A stretch of 64,000 bases of DNA. It comes from Ursus arctos. Its lineage: Eukaryota; Chordata; Mammalia; Carnivora; Ursidae. Shown piece after piece: positions 21,967 to 33,224 of the stretch. Each line of letters starts with the position of its first letter. The stretch's first letter is position 1. The notes beneath the pieces are model-generated. The model did no database searches and was not told the origin of the DNA. It saw only the letters and a list, made by a program, of their open reading frames with translations. The DNA is taken from assembly GCF_023065955.2 (NCBI RefSeq), contig NW_026623056.1, forward strand, positions 90,519,256 through 90,583,255, read 5' to 3'. A program made the position numbers and the translations under genes.

Positions 21967-22056
21967 AAGTAGGCTCCACATCTGACATGGGGCTTGAACT
22001 CACGACTCCAAGATCAAGAGCCTCATGCTCTACCAACTGAGCCGGCCGGGAGCCCC
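21967..22056 (-). mobile_element. tRNA-Lys-like short SINE, antisense
   Basis: Reverse complement reads GGGGCTCCCGGCCGGCTCAG, then TTGGTAGAGCATGAGGCTC. It is the tRNA-like head with little more than a short tail, lacking the CT-rich part of the other can-SINEs. A related copy lies at 41338-41428 and a sense copy at 55006-55125. Confidence 0.8.
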
Positions 22057-22499
22057 TAATTCATTTGCTTTCATTCTGTTTCGTTGATAGCAGCCTTGTG
22101 GCAGCGAGTCTTCCTCCGAGTGCTCGTTTATTTCAGAATTGACATATCATATCTATTCTGTATTTTAGAAACAATTTTTATTTCCGTTTGTTTCCTCTTT
22201 TCACCAGAGAAAGATTTAAGCAAGACTTTTTTGGAGTTGCCAGTGGAACAGGCTTTTCGTTCTCTAAGACACCCTCTTTGGTTGCTGCGTGACCAGAAGT
22301 TTCACCTGTACTAGGTCCAGCCTTTGGAACTTACTGAGATGTTTGTGGCCACTTTGCATGCCTCACGGGTGTTTGAGAAGAAGATGTCTTCTGTGCTTCG
22401 TGGCTGAGAATTTGAACCACGTTCGTTAACCCTACTTTATTATGCGATGTACGTTTTCACATCTTTACTTTTTAACATCATCTTTCATGGACCAAGTGT

Positions 22500-22890
22500 T
22501 AGGGGCTGTATTCTGTCTCCCCAGATCTCTGTGTTGCAGTCCTAACCCCTAGCACCTCAGAATGTTAGCACATTTGGAGATAAGGTCTTTACAAAGGTGA
22601 TTAAGACAAAATGAGCCAGGAGGGTGGGTCCTGACCCGCTATGACTAGTATCTGTGTAAAAAGAGGAGGAGGCAGCAGGAATCGCGGGCAGGGAGAGATG
22701 CCCTGGGAAGACGCAGCAAGAGGGCAGAGCGGAGGTCTGCAAGCCGTGGGGAGGGGCTTCGGGAGACACCAGCCTCGCGGTGCCTTGATCGTGGACTCCT
22801 GTCCTCCAAGACTGTGAGTAAATGTCTATTGCTCAAGCCCCCCAGTCTGTGATGTTTAGTAGTGGCTGCCTGAGCGGACAAGGACAGGAG
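22500..22890 (+). mobile_element. Solo LTR, MLT1-like (ERVL-MaLR)
   Basis: The order fits a MaLR LTR: 'ctgtattctgtctcccc', 'gcagtcctaacccctagcac', 'tagcacatttggagataagg', 'ctttacaaaggtgattaag', then 'gactgtgagtaaatg' and 'ccccccagtctgtgatg'. No internal retroviral sequence is adjacent. Bases 22777-22825 recur perfectly at 19967-20015. Confidence 0.7.
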
Positions 22891-24118
22891 GGATTGAAGT
22901 CATTGTTAATGTGCATCTGTGTGTTTCTACGGAGCTCATCACATGTCAGCTTCAGAGACAGCGCTGTTCTATGACTTTGTCCATATGTACTGTGCTGTCT
23001 ATTACACACTTGTTAGGAACTGCCCGCTAATAAACAAGGAAAAGTGTGCTGCTTCCTATCTTGTAGAGCCTTTTGACTTAAACTGGTACCAAGTTCTTGA
23101 CTGATGCTAAGACCTGCAGTTGATCTAATGGTTGTGGCAGCCCGCTGGGATGTGCCCATCCCTTTATTTTCCTCCTTTCCAGATCACCCAGAGTGGCGCT
23201 TTTCTGAGGATGCATTCAAGAAATCTTTTTAAAAGTAGAGGACTTGAACCCGTTGCATTCAGTCCCATGACGAGATGACCTTATTTCTGCCCCGTGTGTC
23301 CTATGTGTGTATGCTCGCGGTTATACGGTTGTTTCTTGCACTGCGTGATCGGTTTGCTTTACTTTTCTTTTTGTGTAGTTCTTCTAATTTTTTAAAAGAT
23401 TTATTTTATTTGAGAGAGAGAGAGTGGGAGGGGCAGAGGGGAAGAGGGAGAGTCTCAAACAGACTCCCAGCTGAGTATGGGGCTCGATCCCATGATCCTC
23501 GGATCACGAGCTGAGCCGAAACCAGGAGTCAGATGCTGGACCGACTGAGCCGCCCGGGAGCCCCATGTGTCATTCTTTTATCCGGGGAAGCTTGCTACCG
23601 TCATAATGACAGCTTCACGTAATGCAGAGAAGGAGTCCCTTCATCCTACGTTTGTAACAGCCTCTGTTAGCGCCCCTAGATGAACGTTCCCTCCCCGCCC
23701 TCCCTCTCTGCCATCACCTGACTTTGTTATCTCAGCAGGGGGGTGCATGTGCATGTCTCTCTTCCTTGGTGCGCTCTCCACTTGATTTCTTTGGGCTCTC
23801 AGCCATTATAGATGAGAATCCATGGACTCATTCCACCTCGTACTTTCCTGCCTGCTTGCCTCCGCGGTGCTGGTGGGCTGTGTGGCTCCTACATTGCCCA
23901 GGATATAGAAACGCCACACTCCCTTCTAGCTCCCTGGCACCTGCGCTCTTGCCAGCTCCCTGCCCCCCACACTTACATCTGGACTGGGGAAAGTTTCCTT
24001 CTAGTAGTTTCCTCAAAAAGGACTTAGAGAAACGTTTTCTCCTGACAAATCCTTGCTTGTTAAAAACCATTTGTAGCCTTTATACTTAAAGTTTGGCTTG
24101 TATAAAGAAAGGCTTCCA
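22891..24118. other. Intergenic DNA with one SINE
   Basis: Apart from the can-SINE at 23389-23564 no repeat or gene is recognised. Part (22891-23250) may be further LINE sequence, but I cannot support it. Confidence 0.4.
23389..23564 (-). mobile_element. can-SINE, antisense
   Basis: TTTTTAAAAGATTTATTTTATTTGAGAGAG opens; CGCCCGGGAGCCCC closes. The centre is typical. Confidence 0.93.
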
Positions 24119-24121
24119 TTT

Positions 24122-24197
<76 letters not shown>

Positions 24198-24237
24198 TTC
24201 TTTCTACTTTACCTTTACCTTTACCTTTACCTTACAG
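24119..24237 (+). repeat. (TTTC)n then (CTTTAC)n pyrimidine tract
   Basis: About 85 bases of (TTTC)n followed by four to five CTTTAC units (24206-24233) and CTTACAG. The whole reads like an extreme polypyrimidine tract plus acceptor AG at 24236-24237. Confidence 0.9.
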
Positions 24238-24350
24238 CGTGGCATCTGCCTTCTGGCTTTGAACATTGCTTTGGGGAAACTGACACCAGCTTTCTATCCC
24301 CCCCCCCAATTTTATGACTTGACCTTTTTTCCCTAGATGCCCTGAGACTC

Positions 24351-24573
24351 TTTTTTAGTTTTTTTTTTTTTTTAAGGATTTTATTTTTTTATTTGAAAGA
24401 GAGAGAGAGGCAGAGAGGGAGCACGAGATGTATGTTGTGGGGAGGGGGGTGCAGAGGGAGAAGCAGACTCCTTGCTGAGCAGGGAGCCCTTCTCAGGACT
24501 CCATCCCAGGACCCTGGGATCACGACCCGAGACAAAGGCAGACGCTTCACTGACTGAGCCTCCCAGGTGCCCC
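24351..24573 (-). mobile_element. can-SINE, antisense, with target duplication
   Basis: T-rich tail (about 24351-24373), GAAAGAGAGAGAGAGG, closing in AGGTGCCCC. Flanks tgccctgagactc (24338-24350) and tgccctgaagactc (24574-24587) form an aged target duplication. Confidence 0.94.
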
Positions 24574-25854
24574 TGCCCTGAAGACTCTCATCTCTAAAGG
24601 CTTATAACTGGGGCGTGTCTCATGCTGACCATTTGGAATCAAGGAAAGTGAAATGTTCCTTCTGATCCCTTGCTTTGGCCCCGCCCCACTTTCAGGTGAA
24701 CTTCAATTATGCGTATGTTAGCTCCTCCCTGCTTGTCTTCTGTAACCATCATTTGATAATACTTAACAAATATTGCTTTATTTCCATAAATGTTTTTGTG
24801 GCCTCATTTCTGTCTGCCTTGTTGCTTCCTGTATTTTCAGGAGCACCTCTTTCCCGGGTGTGTCTTCTGATGGCTTTCTGTTTTTCTTTGGTGTCTTTCT
24901 TGAGTTCGGGCAGCTTGGATTGCATCTCCTGTTACTTTGCATTTCTTCCTTCTGCTCCTCCTTCGCCAGAGGGATTGCTCCAACGAGATTCCTTTTTCTG
25001 TCCATTTGTGATGAAATGCACACTCCACATTTGTCATCTGCTCTCTGAAGACCTTTTTCCGCGAGGTCGGAAAAGAGACGGTTGGCCACGCTCTTCCACG
25101 CGTTATTTCTCATCACATCTGCTCATCGGTTCTGAAGCAGATTTCTTTTTCAAACCACTCGCTCACTAACCAGGCAGCAGGGGACCCGCTGCCTGTGGGA
25201 GGTTCCCACGGGCCAGAGCACGCAGGTTTCCACGTAACCTCCCAGCTTTCCTGCTTCGGGTAGTCCCTCTCCTCTGCCGCCAGAGAGGCAGGCTATTCTC
25301 TGGAAATATGATACGGAGCAGACGTGTGCTCACCCTTCTGATTCTGTGAGGAGGGCCCCCAGCCCCGTTCATGCTCCTCTTCTTTTCCCTTTGTGGGAAA
25401 GAAGGAACAAGACTCTTACACCTCAGGCCCAGTCCCTCATCTGTGAACACAGGGATGCCTTCCGGTGACCACAAGCTATCCTTTGTCCCCGCATTTCTTC
25501 CCCGGGACCTCTGCCCTCGCTCAGTGGCTTTTGGCAACTCCTGTGCATTCTTTGAAGTCTGTGGCTTATCTCTCCCTCCTAGTTTCACCAAAAATGTGGA
25601 GTTCAGAGCTTTGTGGTTCATTTTGTTTCTTTCATTCTTCTTATTTCGCCTCTGTGATTTGTCCCGGACAAGAAGGGGGTGGGTGCAGGCTTACACACCC
25701 TGCTCATGCTGGGAATCTGGCCTTCAGCTTTCATTGTATATATTTTTATATCATTTCAAGATTTTTTGGTTTTGGGGTTTTTTTGTGTGTGTTTTTGTTG
25801 TTTTTGTTTTTTTGCTACAGGAATGTTTTAGTTTGGTTATTTAAATATTTTTAA
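24574..25854. other. Intergenic DNA, nothing recognised
   Basis: T-rich and unremarkable. Open frames of 110-160 codons on both strands overlap each other and resemble no known protein. A (T/G)-rich run lies at 25765-25815. Confidence 0.45.
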
Positions 25855-26018
25855 ATTCTTTTATTGAAACTTGGATAAAGATTTATTACAAACATATTCA
25901 TTGTGTTTTTCAAGGTAGAAAATAGTGGAAGTGGTTGAAGTGTCCAGCAATAAAGGAAGAGACTAATTACCACACACCCATAGTGTGGAATGGAAGGCAA
26001 CTCTTAAAAATATATGTT

Positions 26019-26240
26019 AGGGGCACCTGGGGGACTCAGTCAGTTAAGCATCCAACTAGTTAAGTGTCTGACTCTTAATTTTGGCCTATGTCATAGTCTC
26101 AGGCTCATGAGATCGAGTCCCAAGTCAGGCTCTGTGCTGGGCATGGAGTCCGCTTGAGATTCTCTCTCCCTCTGCCCCTCCCCCCACTCACATACTTTCT
26201 CTGAAAATAAATAAATAAATAAATATATATATATATAAAA
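26019..26240 (+). mobile_element. can-SINE, sense
   Basis: Head GGGGCACCTGGGGGACTCAG, tail AAATAAATAAATAAATAAATAT with (TA)n. A short internal duplication (GTTAAGCATCC / GTTAAGTGTC) is visible near 26043-26067. Confidence 0.92.
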
Positions 26241-26322
26241 AGTAATTTTAAGGTCAGGGAATGACTATAGTAAGAAAAAAATGATATGAATTGTCTATGT
26301 AGTGAGATCACAATTTTAAATG

Positions 26323-26341
26323 TACACACACACACACACAC
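26323..26341 (+). repeat. (CA)n microsatellite
   Basis: About nine to ten CA repeats, followed by imperfect CA units. Confidence 0.9.
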
Positions 26342-26510
26342 TCACAAACATACACAGACACCAGTAAGAAATGCACCAAAGAAATGCACCAAAAAGTTGA
26401 AGAAGTTATCTGTAAAAGAATTACAAGTAATTTAAACTACTCTTTAGCAAATTATATATTTCTTAAATACATTTTTATAATCAGAAGATACCATTAAAAA
26501 ATAAACTTGG

Positions 26511-27545
26511 AAACCTTGCCGATTATTTTCTTGCTGCCCCTCTCCCTCGATCCCGTTCTTCCTTTTCTGTCTTGGTCAGTGGCAGCCCCACCCATCCACA
26601 GCCTGGGCGGAAAACTGGGTCATTCTCACGTCTTCCCGCTCCCTCATTCCCCACCCTCAATGGGTCATTAATCATTTTGGTTCTACCTTCTAGAGACCCC
26701 ATATTGTTCCCCCCCACCTCACTAGGGTTGCTCTAATGATCTGTCTTCTCGGCTCTTGAGTGGGTTTCCTTATTTGTCTCCTGGCCCTCTGCCTCTCCCA
26801 CCTTGAAACGACCTTCTCTCTGGGGTGGATCCCTCCCAGCCTAAGTGCTTCCCTGGCCTGCAGCAGCTGCAGGAGGAAATCCAAATTCAAGCCCTCAAGG
26901 CCAGCCTTCTGACCCGAATCTACCTCTCCCACGACACGCCTGTCACACTCCAGTCTCTAGGTACCCACCCTGCCTTCTGCCACCAGACCTGGAGTCAGGA
27001 ATGACCATTAGATTGTGTAATAACAGACTCCCAACCACTGAACAAAGGCTGGCCATGCCAGCTGCTATGGCTGCCCGGATCTCACCTGCCGAGAGTATAG
27101 CAGGTGGTCAGTAAACATGGCCGGCGTGCACGAAGCATGGAGAACCCAGTGCCAGACCTAACTGGTTCGAAGCCATGCTAGGAAATGGTGACCTGTCCTA
27201 GCCTAGAGGTGTGGAGGAACAGACACCCCAGGTTCCTGCCTGACAACCATTATCAAACCCAATTCCTGTGCTGACCGTTCTAATAGTGTGAGGGTTGGGA
27301 AATGCTCGTGTTCTGTTATCTCTGGGCTTCCTTTCTCGGTTCTCCATGCCATCCCTGGAGCCCTCTGACAGCTTGGTGACGCAGTTGGCGCAGACAGCGT
27401 TCCTGTGTTCTAGGAAACAGAGGGTCTGTCCGCTCCATCAGTGTCTGGAGACTTTTCCGTGAGGATATCCAAATTCCTACACCTCTCCGCAGTGGGATGA
27501 GACTGGTCACCTGACTTATATTATTTGTTAAACCCTGGCCAGTTG
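26511..27545. other. Intergenic DNA, possible old LINE remnant
   Basis: The 26850-26990 text ('ggaggaaatccaaattcaagc', 'accccaatc'-like) may be an L2/CR1-type remnant but is too diverged to assign. Nothing else is recognised. Confidence 0.3.
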
Positions 27546-27753
27546 TATTTTTTAAAGATTTTATTTACTTATTTATTTATTTGTCGGAGGTCAGGGGAGA
27601 GAGCGAGCACAGAAGCAGGGGGAGCAGCAGGCAGAGGGAGAAGCAGGCTCCCTGCTGAGCAAGCAGCCTGATGTGGGACTCGATCCCAGGACCCTGGGAT
27701 CATGACCTGATCCGAAGGCAGACACTTCACCTACTGAGCCACCCAGGCGTCCC
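27545..27753 (-). mobile_element. can-SINE, antisense, with target duplication
   Basis: TTTTTTAAAGATTTTATTTACTTATT opens; CCACCCAGGCGTCCC closes. Flanks aaaccctggccagtt (27530-27544) and aaaccctggctagtt (27754-27768) differ at one base. Confidence 0.95.
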
Positions 27754-27768
27754 AAACCCTGGCTAGTT

Positions 27769-29443
27769 TTAGAGGCATCTGCTTGTTTGTAAGATTATTT
27801 TTTTTCTTCCACGTGTCACATATTTTGCAAACAGTTGCCTCATTCCTATGGCCCATTTTCCACTTCCTCCGCTGGAAGGGCACTGATGCTTTCACGGGTC
27901 GGCTGAACTCTGCACATGTGAGGAAGAAACGTGCATGAAGTTCACGTCCACGGCCCTGCAAGCCAGACCCTGGAAGAGCAGAGTTCTCTGCTGGGAGTCT
28001 GTGGGTCAGTATCTTGTTTATTCACCGCTCTCCGTGCACTGGACACATGAGCGTCCCTGCTGCAGGCGAGAAAGAGGTGTGGGAGAGCCAGGACCCTCAG
28101 GAGGAGAGATGGACCTGGAGCAGTAGTTTTCAGACCTCACTAGGTTCTCCCTCTCCAGCCCCATGCACATTCCCATAATGGCCCCAGACTCTGCCCCCGA
28201 GACTGTAGATACTCTTGGCACAGAATTCTCTGGGTCAGGGCTTCTCGGGGTTTACATAACATGAATCACGCTGGGATCGTGTTGAAATGCACTTTCGGAT
28301 TCCGTGTGTGGGGCGCGGACAAGCTCCCAGTGATATGGTCAGCTCCATGGGGTCTCCCTTAAGTAGAAAGGCCTGGGTTGCAGCCTCACCCCTAACCCCA
28401 CCTTTAGGAAACACACTCCTTCCTCTCATCCTCAGACCCCAGCCAGGCCTCACCTCCTGCTCGAAGGCCATCTCAGCAGGACCTGAGATGGGCTGAAGGC
28501 CAAGCACTCTCCCCATAAGGATGTTAGTTAGCTTGGCCCCTGTGTCCCAGCCTAACTGTTACCCGGTGGGATGCAGGCCACGGGATCCTTGGCCATGCCT
28601 GGCTGGGGGAAGATAATGACTCTGTTCCAGATCAGCCAATGCCTCGTTGCTTGTCTGTATTTCTCTGTACTTTTTACAGCCCCATGAAAATGTTCTGAAT
28701 CCCCAGAGAGTAAACGTCCTCAGGTACGAGGGGAGGGGTGTGTGTTGAGATCCTTTCCAGTACCATGCATGTGGCAGAAACACGTTGGCTTCACTCTTGG
28801 AAAGTTGCTGTGACCCTCCGCATGGATCCACGTACCCTCCCAGCCCCTTCCACCCCCCACCCCCACGCCCAGCCATGTGCCCATCCATGTACCTAGCAAG
28901 GATCCAGCGCTTTGAACTGCCCCAACCCTCCCGAAGGAAGAAGGCCGTGAGCCTGGGTCATCCCTGTTATGGCCTGGGCTGCCTGTCTCGCGATTCCCGA
29001 CGTGGTCAGCCCTGCCTCAGCTGCCAATAGGCCTTTGTTTTCCTCCCCCTTTAAAACTGGCCTCCATACTAAGCCTCAGGCCTGCCTCATAGGCTTCCAC
29101 GGAGCAGCTGTGCGAATGGAGGAGGGAGGGGCCCCTCTGACAACCCCTCCCTGTAAGATGGGGCGGCAGCTCAGGTCTACGGGACTTTGTTTTTGCTCAC
29201 CTCTGTCCCAGCACGTAGCATGCAGCCCGACAGAGACAGTTACTCCAGAGCTGTCCTTTCACTGAATGTATGAATGGATGGATGGATGGAAGCCTTTGCT
29301 AAGCTGAACTCCTAGACGTAATAGGGAGTGTTCATATAAGCACTTCCTAATGTCTGTGAAAGAGAAGAGAGTGAAACCAAGCGACAGCAATGGGGCAATG
29401 GGAAGAGGGAGGCACCCTCTTAGAAACCCCAAGTAACTTTCCA
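27769..29443. other. Intergenic DNA with MER5-like relic
   Basis: One MER5-like piece (about 28215-28340) is seen. The rest, including the C-rich 28840-28870 stretch and a TGGA run at 29274-29289, shows no gene or recognised repeat. Confidence 0.45.
28215..28340 (+). repeat. MER5-like DNA transposon relic (hAT-Charlie)
   Basis: The block 'catgaatcacgctgggatcg' followed by 'tgttgaaatgcactttcgg' resembles the MER5 non-autonomous element. It is short and diverged. Confidence 0.5.
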
Positions 29444-29641
29444 TTTTTTTTTAAAGATTTTATTTATTTATTTGACAGAGAGAGAGACAGCCAGCGAGAG
29501 AGGGAACACAAGCAGGGGGAGTGGGAGAGGAAGAAGCAGGCTTCCAGCGGAGGAGCCTGATGTGGGGCTCGATCCCAGGACCCCGGGATCACGCCCTGAG
29601 CTGAAGGCAGACACTTAATAACTGAGCCACCCAGGTGCCCC
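29444..29641 (-). mobile_element. can-SINE, antisense, with target duplication
   Basis: T-rich tail, TTTATTTATTTGACAGAGAG, GACAGCCAGCGAGAGAGG, closing in CAGGTGCCCC. Target copies 'accccaagtaacttt' lie on both sides (about 29426 and 29643). Confidence 0.96.
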
Positions 29642-29754
29642 TACCCCAAGTAACTTTTCAAAAAGCAAGCAAATATAGACTGAATCAAGTCATCAGAGGA
29701 AGAGGAAGAAGGAAGGGTGGCTCCTACAGTTATGAAAATAAGCCAGCTGTTTCT

Positions 29755-29950
29755 CTACCTTATTTGTTTATTCCTTTATTCAGTCATTGAACAAATATTT
29801 AGGGAGTGGGGGCTCTGGTCCAGGTCCTGTCCGAGGCCCTGATGATTCAGCTGTGACTGAATCAATGCCCTGTCTTCATGGAGCTTGCAGTCTGGTGGGG
29901 AAGGGTTACACTCCAGTTAATAAGCAAGTTCACAGTGAAGTGCCTACAGT
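29755..29950 (-). repeat. L2 LINE remnant, antisense
   Basis: The text 'ttcagtcattgaacaaatat' and 'ttcatggagcttgcagtctg' follows the antisense L2 3' end. No coding. Confidence 0.6.
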
Positions 29951-30777
29951 GCGGCCAGGGAGTGCTCAGCCCTGTGGGGGATGGGAGAAGGCGGGAGGCT
30001 TGGATAAATAATATCACAGGGCCACCATCTCGTTTGCATGTACCCCCACAGGCTGCCCTTTTGTGGCTCCCCCCGCTCTTCCAAGCTAACCTTGGCATCA
30101 ATGTTCCAGCCACCTCGCACCTGCACAGATGTCTGGGGGAGGCCAGAGGGCGCTCCAGGACCCGTTCTGCCTGGAGATAGAGTGGGGGGCCAGATGGCGG
30201 GCCTGCCCTCTGCTCCCCAGAAGCTCTGCAGTGGCTCTGCCCGCCACACTTGCCTTGCTGGCCCTGGCCAGGCGGGGTTAGTCCCTCCCACCCTTCCCTC
30301 ACCCTTATCCCACGAAGGGGACAGCCCCTCCACACACCTGGAAGCAGTGGTCTCACATTTGCAAGTGTCTAGGAGGGAGATGTGGGAGGAACAGGTTGTC
30401 TGTGACAGCAGCAGACTTGCTCACCCAGTTCCCGGGTTCTGACAGTCATTAAGGTTCCTCTCGTTCGGCTGTCCCCACCCAGGACCCTCCCACCCAGCGA
30501 GGCTCACCTTAGGCACACCCTAGGTACGGCCTCTTGCCTGCCCTCCCTGCTCTCCCTGTCTTACTCGCCCTGCAGAGCTCTGCGCAAGGAACCAAACCAC
30601 CACAGGGTTACTGTCTGGGAGCTTCCGACGCCCCCCCCGCCCCCGCGTCCCTTCCACACTGACCCTGTCTGGCTCTGATCTCATGTTGTCTGGAGGCACA
30701 TGGTGCACTGCTGTTTCAGTAAACTGACTGCCTCCAGGGGACACCGAACTGGAGCCCTGGCGGTATTTCTCCAACAC
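29951..30777. other. GC-moderate intergenic DNA, nothing recognised
   Basis: Overlapping open frames on both strands (up to 164 codons, minus) reflect composition. None resembles a known protein. Confidence 0.45.
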
Positions 30778-30905
30778 TCACGTGCACATGACTCACCAGG
30801 GAGCTTGTGAAAATGAGGATCCCACTTCCGGTGGGGTGGGGGGTCTGCAGTTCTAACGAGCTCCCAGGTGGTGCAGGAGCTGGGATGACCCACAGCTTCA
30901 AATGC
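30778..30905 (+). repeat. MER5-like DNA transposon relic
   Basis: The phrase 'cagttctaacgagctccc' followed by 'aggtggtgcaggagctgg' matches the MER5A central text in sense orientation. Confidence 0.6.
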
Positions 30906-31800
30906 CATGGTAGCCTCTCTCTTCCCGTCCTTCGTTATCAAGTTCACTGGCTCTTGACCAGGGGCTGCTCTGCCTGCCAGGGAGACGTCGGTAGTGGTCA
31001 CAACGGGGGCATTGCCCACTGGCCTACCGGTGCACAGAGATAGGGGTGCTGCTAGCTGTCCCACCCTGTCCAGAACAGCCCCACCACAGAGAATTATCTG
31101 GCCCCAAACATTAATAGTGCCCAGGTTGAAAACCCCTACATACCAACTCAGTGGGATCTAATTTTGCTCATACATTAGTTACCTAGCGTTCTTCTAAAAA
31201 TGTCACTTCCTGGAGTCTCTCCGAGACAATGCCCTCGGAATCTCGGAGGTGAGACCTTGGTTCAGTACTTTCCAGACGCACTTGTGGTTCTGTTGTGCAA
31301 CCCCAGCTGAGAAGCAGCCCCCCCGCACCCCGCATTGACTGTAGCGGTGGAAGCCGGGGCTGGGGAGAGGGTTGGTATCTGGGAACTTTTCACACACCCT
31401 GCAGTTGCATGGCACACGTTTTTACCCACATCGGCCACCAGGCTGTGGAGCAGCCTGAAGACAAATGGCTTTTTGTGGTCTGCATGGTCAGGACCTGGGA
31501 GAATCCAAGGACCTCCACGTGCACATGGGGGGGGGCGGGGTTTCAGCCTCCTCCCGGGTGGGGGGAGCCTATGGGGGCTCTGCTGCTCCCTTTCCCATAG
31601 ACCGGCAGCATTTCACTGTCGTGATTGGCTTCTGCAAGCGCGGGCGCCACAGGGCAGTTTCCATTCCATTTTTATGGAGACTGTGGGGTGAATGGTTAAT
31701 AGCAGTAATCACCGTGCGATTGCACAGGTGACAAAATGAAGGGCTGGCTAGAGACAAGGCAGAGACAGGACCTAGAATTTATACATTCGAATCACATGAA
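30906..31800. other. Intergenic DNA, nothing recognised
   Basis: Contains a short G run (about 31528-31536). Sequence near 31080-31290 may be an old SINE or DNA element, unsupported. Confidence 0.4.
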
Positions 31801-31965
31801 ATCTTCGCTTTATACAATTCATTTGTTCACTCATTCATGCATGCGTGCATTCATTCATTCATCCAAGTGCACTAAAAATTTGCTGTGTGCCAGGGGTCAT
31901 TTTAGTTGCAGGATACACAAGTCTGGGAGAGTTCTTGCCCACGGGCCACTCATGGACTTGGACTC
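31801..31965 (-). repeat. L2 LINE remnant, antisense
   Basis: The run of CATT/CATG repeats (31826-31862) leads into 'aaatttgctgtgtgccagggg', a typical antisense L2 3' end. Confidence 0.55.
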
Positions 31966-32044
31966 ATGGGTGGGGAGATGAGGGGACCAGATCATTATTA
32001 TGCAGTGTGACAAATGCCCCAGGTGGAGCATAAAGGACGGGGCC

Positions 32045-32180
32045 CTCACCCTCCCCTCAGCCTGATTCCCACCAGCTGTGTGACATTGAGCAACTCACTT
32101 GCACTTCTCAGATCCTCAGTGGCCCCATCTGTGAAATGGGTGTAACAACTCTACTCTCCTCCACTATTGTTATAAAATAA
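32045..32180 (+). repeat. MIR SINE, sense
   Basis: The core reads 'ccagctgtgtgacattgagc', then 'aactcacttgcacttctcag', then 'catctgtgaaatgggtgtaa'. This is one of the better preserved MIR copies in the window. Confidence 0.8.
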
Positions 32181-32387
32181 GGTCATCGAAGGAGCAGGTC
32201 TGAAGGAAATGTTTTATTCATCCTTTTACCATCTCATGAAGACTCTGGACAGAAGAGAAGGTGAGCAGTGACCGGAAGAACTTGAGTCCGTGGAAAAGTG
32301 AAAACTTCTTTTGTTTTTCCCTTTAGAAAGAACGCAGAGATTTTCATTAAACAGGTTTGGAAAATTCTCTTGTCACCTCTAAAAAAG

Positions 32388-32388
<1 letters not shown>

Positions 32389-32421
<33 letters not shown>
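32389..32421 (+). repeat. (TG)n microsatellite
   Basis: About 16 uninterrupted TG units; a likely polymorphic marker. Confidence 0.95.
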
Positions 32422-32422
<1 letters not shown>

Positions 32423-32587
32423 CATTTAATGACTTGCCATGCTGCTGATGACTGTTTCACTTTATAAAGGAAAAGCAGCTTTTTGGTCATGTCTAAAAGG
32501 AGGCTTCCATTGTCAGAACAAACTAAGGTAGGTTCCTTGGCATGACTGCTATGAGGCAATGTGACCAAGGAGTTTTTGCTTTGCATT

Positions 32588-32730
32588 TTTTTTATAATAA
32601 TATTTTTTATTATATTATGTTAGTCACCATACAGTACATCCCTGGTTTTTGATGTAAAGCTCGATGATTCATTAGTTGTGGTCTGCATGGGCAGACCAGT
32701 GCACCATGCAGTACGTGCCCTCCTTACTAC
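32588..32730 (-). mobile_element. 5'-truncated carnivoran LINE-1 3' end
   Basis: The antisense text 'tatgttagtcaccatacagt', then 'gatgattcattag' and 'catgcagtacgtgccctcc' is the carnivoran L1 3' end as I remember it. A 12-base target duplication (ttgctttgcatt) flanks it at 32576-32587 and 32731-32742. Inside, 'ggtctgcatgggcagacc' (about 32680-32697) is a small inverted repeat I do not expect in the element. Confidence 0.75.
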
Positions 32731-33084
32731 TTGCTTTGCATTCTTAATCAGGCATTCTGACTTTTGTTCTGTACGATGAGTCAAGAACAAATTAATGGTT
32801 TTATTTCTCTCAGAGAACTGCTTTCCTCCAGCCAAATCCTGTACAGATCAAACACACCTTATGTGTCAACAGTCATGACTGGGATAATTGAAGGCATGAC
32901 ATCAGTTCTCTTCTTGATCCCTGTGGCCTGAACTCAAATTACAATTTCCTGGTAGCAGCCCAAAGCATTGCTTTATGCAGGAAATGTTCTAGAAATACTA
33001 GCTCATTATTTCTCCCAGTTGAACCCAACATGGGCCCTTGAAGATCGGGCCTTCAAAGAGGAGATTGATACATAACACATGGGT

Positions 33085-33150
33085 GTGGTAACACACCACT
33101 GACGAGTCACTTAACCTGGCCCTCGATTTCTTCCATCTGTAACATAAGGG
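33085..33150 (+). repeat. MIR-like fragment, sense
   Basis: The phrase 'gagtcacttaacctggccct' followed by 'cttccatctgtaacataagg' fits MIR. Short and diverged. Confidence 0.5.
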
Positions 33151-33224
33151 GTTGGAGAGCGGACGCCCCCTAACTTTCTCCTGGAAGGTTGCGTGGCCCT
33201 GGGTATGGATATCATGTTGTTCTT

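Larger units (their letters stand above)
20216..22460 (-). repeat. Old LINE-1 ORF2 remnant, antisense
   Basis: Antisense ORF2-like text: 'taacatggtgaattatacta' then 'gaaccatttgcgcttctgg' (20325-20380), continuing to a block around 22335-22400 resembling antisense LINE-1 text near 'gagaagaagatgtcttctg'. Five SINE insertions (20826, 21265, 21505, 21760, 21967) split it. No intact frame remains. Confidence 0.7.
25855..26510. repeat. Probable old LINE 3' fragment split by a SINE
   Basis: Text such as 'gaagtgtccagcaataaagg' and 'tagtgtggaatggaaggc', continuing after the SINE with 'gaatgactatagtaag', resembles the 3' portion of old LINE elements. The family is uncertain. Confidence 0.4.

Noticed and set aside
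22500..22890. Complete endogenous retrovirus around the LTRs
   Set aside because: The LTR-like pieces at 3255, 22500, 33225 and 63535 are isolated; no gag, pol or env sequence lies next to any of them.
24093..24317. FLSFFLS repeat protein
   Set aside because: Translation of the (TTTC)n microsatellite.
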